Assembly (NCBI GenBank): GCA_016223245.1
Contig: JACRPL010000023.1
Coordinates: forward strand, 1 to 64,000
Source: Candidatus Saganbacteria bacterium
Lineage (GTDB): Bacteria > Margulisbacteria > WOR-1 > XYC2-FULL-46-14 > XYC2-FULL-37-10
DNA length: 64,000 nt
Direction: 5' to 3'
The notes below the pieces were generated by a model. It searched no databases, was not told where the DNA came from, and saw nothing but the letters and a program-made list of their open reading frames with translations. Position numbers and translations under genes: made by a program. Below, in pieces: positions 26,992 to 34,443 of the stretch. Position 1 is the stretch's first letter; every line of letters starts with the position of its first letter.

Positions 26992-28330
26992 GAATTAGTC
27001 TCAGGAGTTTTTTTCTTTCATTCAAGCTCGGATCATCCAATACTTTTTCCAAAAGCTTATTTAATATTTTTCCGACCTGCGGCCCCGGTTTGATCTTGAG
27101 CTCGGACATTATGTCCCTCCCATTTATCTTAAGATCGGATAGGCGTAAAGCATTCTCTTCTTTAAATACCTTGTTGATGCGTTTTTCTAAATTCTTTAAA
27201 TAAGCGGCGCTAGTCCTTGCTCTCATGGCAAACATATCTGCGCGCCGCAACAAAAAAAGGTCATCGATGTTCTCGATGCCAACCCTTTTGATAAATCTTC
27301 GTATTGCAGAAGCGCCCCAGGTCTTGTCGTAGTTGAACATATGGTTTGAAACAAGGTTTGAAACTTTTTTTATGATCTCATTGCTGAACTTTAGGCGCTT
27401 TAAAATATTTTCCGCCATTTGAACGCCTTTTTTATCGTGGTTATAGAAAGTTATGCCCTTTTTACCTGCCTGCCGGTAGGCACGGCATTTTGGCTTGGCT
27501 ATATCGTGAAGCAATGCGGCAAGCCTCACGATTAAGTTTTCTCTCGGGGCTCTATCGCACGAATAAAGGCTGTGAAAATATACATCATACTTATGATATC
27601 GAAGGGGCTGTTTTACTCCTTTCATTTTCACGATCTCGGGAATAAATAGCCGCATTATTTTTGCGCGATCCAAATAATCCAATCCTACAGATGGTTTTTT
27701 TGTTTTCAAGATCTTTACCAATTCATCGTGGACCCTTTCGATCGAGACCATTTTTACTACTTTTAGTACTTTAGGGATCGCATTGAATGTTTTCTTATCG
27801 ATTACAAATCCAAGCTGGGCGGCAAAACGGCAAGCCCTTACCGGCCTTAAGCCATCTTCTTTGAATCTTTCGATGGAATCGCCAACTGCTCTGATAGTTT
27901 TATTTTTGAGATCTTTTATTCCTGAGAAAAGGTCAAAAAACACAAAATCGATCGGATCGTAAGCCATTGCGTTGATCGTAAAATCACGCCTTAAGAGGTC
28001 TTCTTCAAGCTTCTTTGTGAATTTAACGTTTTCAGGATGCCTTCCGTCGAAATATTTTTCGTCTTTGCGGAAAGTAGTAACTTCGAACGGAGTATTATTC
28101 AAAAGGACAGTGACTGTCCCAAATTTTATGCCGGTAGGTATTACTTTTTTGAATAATTTTGATACGACATCGGGTGTAGCGTCTGTTGTAATGTCCCATT
28201 CGTTAGGCGTAATTTTAAGCATGAGATCGCGGACGCACCCGCCGACCAAATAGCATTTATACCCGTTCGCTTTTAATGTTTTTACGATCGCAAGGGCGTC
28301 TTTATTGATCTTGGATTTTTTTAGCGGCAT
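26978..28330 (-). CDS. CCA-adding enzyme / poly(A) polymerase family with HD domain
   Basis: 450 aa class II nucleotidyltransferase. YLVGGCVRDLML and EWDITTDA form the metal site region (the first carboxylate is Glu rather than the commoner Asp), RRDFTINAMAYDP follows, and an HD domain has LLHDIAKP (about residues 265-275). It probably matures tRNA 3' ends; poly(A) polymerase cannot be excluded. A 16-bp palindrome encodes AYRQAG in the loop after the HD motif. The mRNA looks leaderless: TGA-TAAAAT ends 6 nt before the ATG. Confidence 0.87.
   Translation of the reverse strand: MPLKKSKINKDALAIVKTLKANGYKCYLVGGCVRDLMLKITPNEWDITTDATPDVVSKLFKKVIPTGIKFGTVTVLLNNTPFEVTTFRKDEKYFDGRHPENVKFTKKLEEDLLRRDFTINAMAYDPIDFVFFDLFSGIKDLKNKTIRAVGDSIERFKEDGLRPVRACRFAAQLGFVIDKKTFNAIPKVLKVVKMVSIERVHDELVKILKTKKPSVGLDYLDRAKIMRLFIPEIVKMKGVKQPLRYHKYDVYFHSLYSCDRAPRENLIVRLAALLHDIAKPKCRAYRQAGKKGITFYNHDKKGVQMAENILKRLKFSNEIIKKVSNLVSNHMFNYDKTWGASAIRRFIKRVGIENIDDLFLLRRADMFAMRARTSAAYLKNLEKRINKVFKEENALRLSDLKINGRDIMSELKIKPGPQVGKILNKLLEKVLDDPSLNERKKLLRLIRETF
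27467..27482. repeat. Short palindrome TGCCTGCCGGTAGGCA inside a gene
   Basis: An almost perfect 16-bp inverted repeat within the CCA-adding enzyme gene, read in frame as AYRQAG. The same wording is familiar from interspersed repeats of other uncultivated bacteria. Confidence 0.6.
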
Positions 28331-28336
28331 TTTCCA

Positions 28337-28362
28337 ATTTTATCACAAATATATGATAAAAT
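28337..28362. promoter_or_regulatory. Divergent leaderless promoters
   Basis: Minus strand: TGA-TAAAAT (28342-28337) ends 6 nt before the ATG of the CCA-adding enzyme. Plus strand: TGA-TAAAAT (28357-28362) ends 7 nt before the ATG at 28370. The two gene starts are only 39 bp apart. Confidence 0.55.
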
Positions 28363-28369
28363 GATACAA

Positions 28370-29455
28370 ATGAACACCCTTCTAAGGGCGCTTCTTGCCC
28401 TCCTTATCCTTGCAATAACTTTTTTTAATGGGGATAAGCTACTAAAGGCTATTCCACAATTCGTTCCGCATAAAGTTAAAATATTATCAAGCAAAGGGAT
28501 ATATGTTACATCATCGACCGCTCAAAGCAAAAAGAGCCTGGAATACATCAAAAACATCTTAAAAACACGCAATCTTGATACTATCGTATTGGACGTAAAT
28601 TATATTATCGATAAAGATATTATCCCATTGATACAAGAAAAAAAACTGCATTCGGATACTCAATTGAAACCGAACACTTGGCTAAAAAACTTTACGGATG
28701 AAATGCATAAGCTGGGATACATTGTAACTGCAAGGATCGTCGTATTCAAAGACGATCATTTGATCATTGCAAGGCCCGACCTGTCCGTAATGAATCCCGG
28801 CGGGACAATAATGCGCGATCGCAAAGGCGGCCATTGGGTCGACCCATATGCCGATGAAGCCAGATTATATAAGGTTGCTATGTCGGAAGTTGCCGCATTG
28901 TCGGGGGTCGATGAGATCCAATTCGATTACATCAGATTTCCGGTAGAGGGAAACGCAAAATACACCGTGTTCCCCCATCAGAAAAAGGATGTTTCAAGAG
29001 TTGGCATCATATGCCAATTTTTGGAAGAGACAAAAGAAAGATTGAAACCATACAATGTTTCCTTGGCTGTCGATATATTCGGCGTCGCGGCATGGCAGAG
29101 CAAAAATGATGTTGAGAATTTGGGACAAGACCTAAAATTAATGGCAAAATACCTTGATATCCTATCTCCAATGCTTTACCCCTCGCATTTTCATAACGGC
29201 TATGACGGGTTCGCAAACCCGGGGTCAGAACCATATTATTTCTTGAACAGCGGTGTTAAAAGGTCGCTCGAAATACTATCTGGAGAAGCGACACAGCTGG
29301 CCCCATGGATACAGGGATTCAACATGAGATCTCCAAACTACGGCCCGGAATATATAAGGGCGCAAGTTAAGGCATGCAGGGATGCAGGGGTCAAGAGATT
29401 CCTCATCTGGAATGCCCGCAATAATTACGACGTGGTGCCGACCGACCTAAACTGA
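28370..29455 (+). CDS. Exported putative glycoside hydrolase (DUF4015 type)
   Basis: 361 aa. An N-terminal hydrophobic segment (LLRALLALLILAITFF) is a signal peptide or anchor. The rest matches the DUF4015 putative glycosidase domain: KGIYVTSSTA, LDTIVLDV, ARIVVFKD, WVDPYADEARLY, VDEIQFDYIRFP and LSPMLYPSHF. The fold is expected to be a TIM barrel; substrate is unknown. The ATG at 28370 is preferred over 28361 because the latter lies within the likely -10. The 3' end overlaps the convergent glycosyltransferase gene by 9 nt. Confidence 0.8.
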   Translation: MNTLLRALLALLILAITFFNGDKLLKAIPQFVPHKVKILSSKGIYVTSSTAQSKKSLEYIKNILKTRNLDTIVLDVNYIIDKDIIPLIQEKKLHSDTQLKPNTWLKNFTDEMHKLGYIVTARIVVFKDDHLIIARPDLSVMNPGGTIMRDRKGGHWVDPYADEARLYKVAMSEVAALSGVDEIQFDYIRFPVEGNAKYTVFPHQKKDVSRVGIICQFLEETKERLKPYNVSLAVDIFGVAAWQSKNDVENLGQDLKLMAKYLDILSPMLYPSHFHNGYDGFANPGSEPYYFLNSGVKRSLEILSGEATQLAPWIQGFNMRSPNYGPEYIRAQVKACRDAGVKRFLIWNARNNYDVVPTDLN

Positions 29456-30613
29456 CTGCTTCTTTGCTTGGGCTTCTTTGTAGATATCAACGATCTTATC
29501 AGCTATGACATTCCAATCGTATTTCTTCTCGACAAGCTCTCGTCCGCGGCGGCCCATTGCCAGCGCTTTTTCGGGGTCAGCTAATAGGCTCATTATGGCT
29601 TGAGCCAAAGCGTGAGGATCCTGCTTTGGAACAAGCAATCCAGATTGGCCTTCGTCCATAACAGCATTGGGTCCCGGGATGTCCGATGATATGACCGCGG
29701 TAAAGTTGGCCATTGCTTCGAGTTGGACTATACCGAAAGCTTCAAGGCGGTTAATTGACGGGAACACATAAACCAAAGATTCATAATAAAGCGTGATGAG
29801 CTTTTCGAACGTAGCTGTCCCCAAGAATGTGATCGCCTCGCCAATGCCAAACTGGGTCACAAGATCAAGGATATGAGCTTTTTCCTCGCCATCGCCGCAG
29901 ATAACTAATTTTGTATGCGGATATTTGACCAAAACTTCGGGCATAGCCTTTACCAGATAATCGCAGCCTTTATTCCCCGCAAGCCTGCCCAAGAACAACA
30001 ATTGCTTTTTGTTCTTCTTTTCAGGAGAAAGCCCAAGCTTCTTTTGTATGCTGTCGATCTTGTCGTAGAAAATACCGATCGGGGCAGTGTGGTGTGCAAT
30101 ATTTTTCATGACAGGCGATGTTTCTGCGTATGTTTCCGTGGTATTTATTATCGCATCGGCCTTTGGAAGAAGCATCCTCGCATACGCGTTCGAGCTTTCT
30201 TCAAATACCGGTACGAGAAATTTAGGGACAGGGATCCCCGCGAATTTTTCAGATACCGTGACATCGCAATGATAAGTGACAATTAAAGGCTGTTTTATTT
30301 TTCCGGCGACCGCCCTCAAAAACGAAAAAGCTGGGACATGGACGTGCACAATATCAAAACTTTCAATCATCTTGAGGTTGAACTGGGTGCTTACCGGCAG
30401 GTAATGGAACATGTCGATAGCGTCAAGTCTTATTACATTTATGCCTTCAGGCAGGGTTTCACGTGTTGGAGCATTTTTTTCGCGCGGAAGATTGTTGGAA
30501 ATTACCGTTACTTCATGCCCTTTCATGATGAGGGCGGCTGAAAGATCCCTGACATATTTTTCGGTACCGCCTGTGTGCGGGTAGAAATACGGAACAAGCA
30601 TTACAATCTTCAT
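29447..30613 (-). CDS. GT4-family glycosyltransferase
   Basis: 388 aa with two Rossmann domains of the GT-B fold. The N-terminal part begins MKIVMLVPYFYPHTGGTEKYV, and the nucleotide-sugar half has LFLGRLAGNKGCDYLV, the E-x7-E segment EAFGIVQLE and PEKALAMGRRGRE. It likely transfers a hexose to a lipid or glycan acceptor. It overlaps the upstream radical SAM-like gene by 4 nt (ATGA), so the two are probably co-translated. Confidence 0.9.
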   Translation of the reverse strand: MKIVMLVPYFYPHTGGTEKYVRDLSAALIMKGHEVTVISNNLPREKNAPTRETLPEGINVIRLDAIDMFHYLPVSTQFNLKMIESFDIVHVHVPAFSFLRAVAGKIKQPLIVTYHCDVTVSEKFAGIPVPKFLVPVFEESSNAYARMLLPKADAIINTTETYAETSPVMKNIAHHTAPIGIFYDKIDSIQKKLGLSPEKKNKKQLLFLGRLAGNKGCDYLVKAMPEVLVKYPHTKLVICGDGEEKAHILDLVTQFGIGEAITFLGTATFEKLITLYYESLVYVFPSINRLEAFGIVQLEAMANFTAVISSDIPGPNAVMDEGQSGLLVPKQDPHALAQAIMSLLADPEKALAMGRRGRELVEKKYDWNVIADKIVDIYKEAQAKKQSV

Positions 30614-31515
30614 ACTTTTTCTCCTTGTCCGCCTCTGGCGGACTTTCGGCCGTTATACCAATTGGAATAATAGTGGAGCATCCTATACTTATCAAGGCCG
30701 ATTTCAAACGATGGTAGCATATAGTTTGTAAGCGTGCAACCAGAACAAATGTTTTCCCGCCCCTGCCGTCCACCCCTATTCTCAAAACATGGGGAAGCAG
30801 ATGTCCCGTCGGGCAAATAAGTAATGGTTGTTTCACTTGCCCTGCACCGGGGAAAAACCGTATTATTACCGCGGTTCTTCAAAAATTCGACCTCCGCCAA
30901 ATCCATTACAACGTCTTTCCTTTTGAAAAAATACGAGATATGGTCAAGCGTTCTTGCCTCGAACCGAGCCCATTGTCCGCCAAAATTATCGAGCGGATGG
31001 ACAAAGAGCTTCGCTTTGACATATTGCGCAAGGTCGGCCATTTCAGGCAAATACCTTACAGAATCGCGGGTAACATTAAATTTGATCGCGGGATTTTCCC
31101 CAAGTTGCCGCGCAAGCTCGATCCCGCTTAGCACAAGATTAAAGCAATCGATCCCCCTGCTCCTGTTATGGTCGTCGCGCATTGGATAATCCAAGAAAAA
31201 AGATAAATTATCTATCAATCCTCTTATTTCTTTGGCTCTTTCACTGTAGAGGATGCCGTTTGTAGTAAGTGAAGTTATAAATCCCAGTTTTTTTGCTTGA
31301 GTTAGTATCTGTGGGAGCTCACTATATAATAAAGGTTCGCCCCCCGTGACCTCCAAGAGCTTTGCACCGCTTCGCCCTGCATCCCTTATATTCTCAAGAT
31401 GTTTTGGAATTGGAGCTTCTTCAATTTTTTGATATGCCTCATTGCTCCAGATATCGTCAAATTCGCACGTGTCATTTGATCTGTAAGTTAGATAGTAAAT
31501 ACAAGTCTTAAGCAT
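30610..31515 (-). CDS. Radical SAM-like protein with a degenerate cluster motif
   Basis: 301 aa. The fold signature is clear: YYLTYRSNDTCEFDDIW, LLEVTGGEPLLY, SLTTNGILYS and a Cys-rich SPASM-like tail (FPRCRAS, SPCFEN, ICSGCTL). Where the family has R-C-N-D-T-C-E-F-C, this protein has Ser at the first and Asp at the third cluster position; only the middle Cys remains (C5 lies further upstream). It probably cannot hold the canonical 4Fe-4S cluster unless other ligands help. The C-terminal KSARGGQGEKV is partly encoded by a TCCGCC/GGCGGA palindrome. It is coupled to the GT4 gene and has a leaderless start (TATAAT 7 nt before ATG). Confidence 0.75.
   Translation of the reverse strand: MLKTCIYYLTYRSNDTCEFDDIWSNEAYQKIEEAPIPKHLENIRDAGRSGAKLLEVTGGEPLLYSELPQILTQAKKLGFITSLTTNGILYSERAKEIRGLIDNLSFFLDYPMRDDHNRSRGIDCFNLVLSGIELARQLGENPAIKFNVTRDSVRYLPEMADLAQYVKAKLFVHPLDNFGGQWARFEARTLDHISYFFKRKDVVMDLAEVEFLKNRGNNTVFPRCRASETTITYLPDGTSASPCFENRGGRQGRENICSGCTLTNYMLPSFEIGLDKYRMLHYYSNWYNGRKSARGGQGEKV
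30627..30643. repeat. Palindrome GTCCGCC-TCT-GGCGGAC at a gene end
   Basis: Perfect 7-bp arms around a 3-nt loop, inside the last codons of the radical SAM-like gene and 14 nt before the next ATG. It is read in frame as SARGG. Confidence 0.6.
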
Positions 31516-31522
31516 ACAAGAT

Positions 31523-31528
31523 ATTATA
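31523..31528 (-). promoter_or_regulatory. -10 element, leaderless start of radical SAM-like gene
   Basis: TATAAT on the minus strand ends 7 nt before the ATG at 31515, with no ribosome site between. Confidence 0.5.
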
Positions 31529-31546
31529 GCTGAAATTTATAAAATT

Positions 31547-32059
31547 TTATGGAAGGATTGTAATTGATTTTCTTGAAAGAATATTCCCAGCTCCATTTAC
31601 GACCCTGACTTCCCACTTTCCCGGCACCTTATTATAAAGCCCGACATAGCTCCAGCTGCTAGTTTTTATATCCGCAGAATCTTCTCCCGCAGGGCTCACA
31701 AAGACATGCCTCAAGTTGTCGCCATCTACATTCGTAAAGACATAGAGTTTATCGTGTTGGCCCTTAGATATCTCATTTATTTCGTCTATCGGCTTATTGC
31801 CCGCGGCCATTCCTGTTGAGAAAATAAAGGATCCCCCGATCGCGGAAATTGGAGCACTCGCCTCTTTTGTCGGCTCGTAAAGTTTGGTTTCTACGATCTT
31901 TTCTTGTTTAGGATCTTCTTTTGGCCGGCTCGCCAAGGAATCGCGGATCGATGTGACAATTGGAGGCAAACCGAGCAAAACAGCAAGTACAATGATAATA
32001 AGCATCACATACGGCCACTTCGGTTCCGGACTTTTGGCGTATCCTAAAAATTCAGGCAT
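31547..32059 (-). CDS. Membrane-anchored DUF2914-like protein
   Basis: 170 aa from the ATG at 32059. One transmembrane helix (YVMLIIIVLAVLLGLP, about residues 17-33) precedes a low-complexity linker and a C-terminal beta domain (FSTGMA, DKLYVFTNV, RHVFVSP, GLYNKVPGKWEVRVV) resembling DUF2914, a small domain of unknown role. A promoter (TTGAGA, 17 nt, TGC-TATTAT) ends 10 nt before this start, which rules out the longer frame reaching 32188. It is divergent from the lytic transglycosylase gene. Confidence 0.6.
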   Translation of the reverse strand: MPEFLGYAKSPEPKWPYVMLIIIVLAVLLGLPPIVTSIRDSLASRPKEDPKQEKIVETKLYEPTKEASAPISAIGGSFIFSTGMAAGNKPIDEINEISKGQHDKLYVFTNVDGDNLRHVFVSPAGEDSADIKTSSWSYVGLYNKVPGKWEVRVVNGAGNILSRKSITILP

Positions 32060-32069
32060 ATTTGTCAAT

Positions 32070-32098
32070 ATAATAGCAAAAATGAGGATTTTTCTCAA
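32070..32098 (-). promoter_or_regulatory. Sigma-70-type promoter of the DUF2914-like gene
   Basis: TTGAGA (32098-32093), a 17-nt spacer, and TATTAT (32075-32070) preceded by TGC as an extended -10. It fixes the translation start at 32059 with a leader of only a few bases. Confidence 0.6.
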
Positions 32099-32150
32099 GG
32101 CGGCCGCCCCGCAAGAAATAGCTTTAATATTACGATTATATATATAGACA

Positions 32151-32729
32151 ATGAGCATACCAAAATGCACAACACCAAAAACCGTCAATAATATTCTTGG
32201 CTATAGCGGGCGGAATTATGCGATCCCGAGAGAATATCTTGATCTTGCGCTAAAACATTTACCAGCCCGGTTAAGAAAGCGCCTTCAAAATGCAAAAACC
32301 AAAGAAGAATACGATAAAATAATAAATGAAACTGTTGTTTTTGTTGTTTATTATTTATCGCTCATTAAGACTGAATCAAAATTTAATCCGAGAGCGCAAA
32401 ACGCGTCTGGAGCCAAAGGCTTAGCACAATTAATGCCAAGAACTGCTAAAGAAATAGCTTCAAGGCTTGGCATGAAATATTTCAATTTATTTAATCCGAG
32501 CGACAGTACAAAGATCTCGATTGCATATTTTGCCGATCTATATAAAGACAAAGTGACTTTTGAAAAAGCCGTTTTGGCGTATAAGCGTGGCCCATATAGA
32601 ACGGACCATCAGATAAACAGCCCGCTTTGGAGGGAAGTCAAATCTTGCGCAGATGGCGCGTTAAAACACTATCAGGGAACAATAGAAACAGAATTAAGGG
32701 GCCGGTTTTCTTTTGTGCGGCCTTCTTAA
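32151..32729 (+). CDS. Lytic transglycosylase-like (SLT) protein
   Basis: 192 aa. The SLT/lysozyme fold is shown by LIKTESKFNPRAQNASGAKG, with the catalytic Glu in KTES, and AQLMPRTAKEIA. The later AYNAGP block of the family appears as AYKRGP. These enzymes cut peptidoglycan between MurNAc and GlcNAc. No signal peptide is seen from this start, so either export is unusual or the true N-terminus differs. It converges on the MFS gene with a 4-nt overlap. Confidence 0.8.
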   Translation: MSIPKCTTPKTVNNILGYSGRNYAIPREYLDLALKHLPARLRKRLQNAKTKEEYDKIINETVVFVVYYLSLIKTESKFNPRAQNASGAKGLAQLMPRTAKEIASRLGMKYFNLFNPSDSTKISIAYFADLYKDKVTFEKAVLAYKRGPYRTDHQINSPLWREVKSCADGALKHYQGTIETELRGRFSFVRPS

Positions 32730-33943
32730 ACTGTCTTAAATTTCGGCAAAAATAAGCCTGCAATACCCATAAGCAATACCATCCACCCCAGCAGCGCGAT
32801 CGAAAATAATATTCCCCATACATCTGCGATAACTCCAAATATCACGACAGGAAAAGTGAAAGCGGAATTGATTACCATATTTTGGACGCCAAAAACCCTG
32901 CCTCTTATCTGCCTTGGTATCTTATGCTGAAGGATCGTTTGTATCGATGAAGTTATATAAATATTGCCCACACCCAAAAGCATTATCAGGAACGAAGCAA
33001 GATAAACTTCGTGTGTTCTTGACAGCAAAAGAAGGGCCAAGCCTGACATAATAAAACTTCCGACAACTATTGTCCCTTTTTTGAAGTAGTGGCGGATCTT
33101 TTCCAGGCTCCACATGCCGATGACCATCCCAAGCCCCACAGCTATTATCAGATATCCGAAATTTCGGCCGCCTATATTTAAAATGTCGTTTGCATATGAG
33201 ATCGCGAGGACTGAAAGGGTCGAAATGGCGACCGCGGCAACAAACAGCTTGTAAAGCGAGTACCGCACAACATAGTTTCGCCTTATGAATTCAAAACCGA
33301 CCCCAAGGTCCCCGAACACATGGCTTTTCTTGTGTATAATATTGGCCGGCGGCTTTAGGGGTACGACCAAGATCGATGCGGCGGAAATAAAATAACAAGT
33401 CGCCGCGGCGACAAGCGTCCCTTTTTCCGCTAAAAAATTGACAAGCGGCGCTCCAAGCCCGAATCCGACAACAGAGGATGCCATCCAAGTAAGCATGAAA
33501 AGCGAGTTTGCGATGATGAGGTTCTTCCTTTCGACAAGTTCCGGGATAGAAGATGATTCCGCTGGCGCAAAAAATTGCGCGGCGCTGTATATAAGAAGGC
33601 TCACAAAAAAAATGTGGGCAACGGATTTTGCGATAAGCGGGATGATAAGCAATATAAGGAGCCCGCGCGCGATGTCGGTCACGACCATTATCCATTTGCG
33701 GTCGAGCTTGTCGACAAGTATCCCCGCCCACGGGGCGATAATGACCGACGGAATGCCAAATGCTAAAAGAGGCAAAGATACGCCGGCATTGGACTTTGTA
33801 AGCTGATAAACGAGGATCATAAGGACATAAACAAAAATCCTATCGGCAAGCTGTGATGTTAATTGCCCAAGCCAAAGCATAAGAAAGCCTGTATTTGAAA
33901 ATACCGCGCCAAATCCTGAAACTTTTGTATTTATATTTTCCAT
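32726..33943 (-). CDS. MFS efflux transporter
   Basis: 405 aa with about 12 membrane helices. The GILVDKLDRKWIMVVTD loop is the MFS motif A region (G-x-L-x-D-x2-x-R), and the protein resembles the enterobactin-exporter/MFS_3 group. Substrate cannot be told. It starts 13 nt inside the end of recO, so HK-recO-MFS form a tight minus-strand operon. Confidence 0.85.
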   Translation of the reverse strand: MENINTKVSGFGAVFSNTGFLMLWLGQLTSQLADRIFVYVLMILVYQLTKSNAGVSLPLLAFGIPSVIIAPWAGILVDKLDRKWIMVVTDIARGLLILLIIPLIAKSVAHIFFVSLLIYSAAQFFAPAESSSIPELVERKNLIIANSLFMLTWMASSVVGFGLGAPLVNFLAEKGTLVAAATCYFISAASILVVPLKPPANIIHKKSHVFGDLGVGFEFIRRNYVVRYSLYKLFVAAVAISTLSVLAISYANDILNIGGRNFGYLIIAVGLGMVIGMWSLEKIRHYFKKGTIVVGSFIMSGLALLLLSRTHEVYLASFLIMLLGVGNIYITSSIQTILQHKIPRQIRGRVFGVQNMVINSAFTFPVVIFGVIADVWGILFSIALLGWMVLLMGIAGLFLPKFKTV

Positions 33944-34443
33944 TGCCTTACATCCTCGTTCAAATGTTCGCCTATCAGTATATCAGGCGGCGCATCTCGG
34001 CGGAAGAGGCCTTCGACCCTCAAGAAGTTCACTTCGAAATATTTTACTACCCGATCGATCGGTTCTTTTAAGTCAAGCTTTCCAAGGGACAATATGATCA
34101 GCTTGAATAAATTCAGGTTTTTTTGTTTTTCATCGGTCGCTTTATGTATGATCCTCGCAAAGTAAAGCGCCGTTTTAAGATAATGAGGGTCATCGCGCAG
34201 GAATTTAAAATTTTCGATCGTTTCGCACTGGCTTAAGATATCGAGATTGCGGCCATGGGCTACGGATAAGTCCAAAAGGTTCAGAGGCTCAAGCCTCCCG
34301 CCAAACTTCGAATTTGGGCGCTTTGAGCCTTTAGCTATCGCGCTTATTTTCCCAAAATCATTTGTGAAAAAAGTGATAATGCGCGCGGTCTCGTCAAAAT
34401 TCCGGCGCTGCAGCACTATTCCTTTTGTTTTATATAAAGCCAT
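33931..34443 (-). CDS. recO: DNA repair protein RecO, short form
   Basis: 170 aa. The N-terminal OB-fold is clear (YKTKGIVLQRRNFDETARII, FGKISAIAKGSKRPNSKFGG) and the following helices are present (LKTALYFARIIHKAT). Usual RecO is about 230-250 aa and ends in a zinc-finger and helical domain, which is absent here; the frame ends within the MFS gene start. RecO loads RecA onto SSB-coated single strands with RecR. The start overlaps the kinase gene by 28 nt. Confidence 0.82.
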   Translation of the reverse strand: MALYKTKGIVLQRRNFDETARIITFFTNDFGKISAIAKGSKRPNSKFGGRLEPLNLLDLSVAHGRNLDILSQCETIENFKFLRDDPHYLKTALYFARIIHKATDEKQKNLNLFKLIILSLGKLDLKEPIDRVVKYFEVNFLRVEGLFRRDAPPDILIGEHLNEDVRQWKI

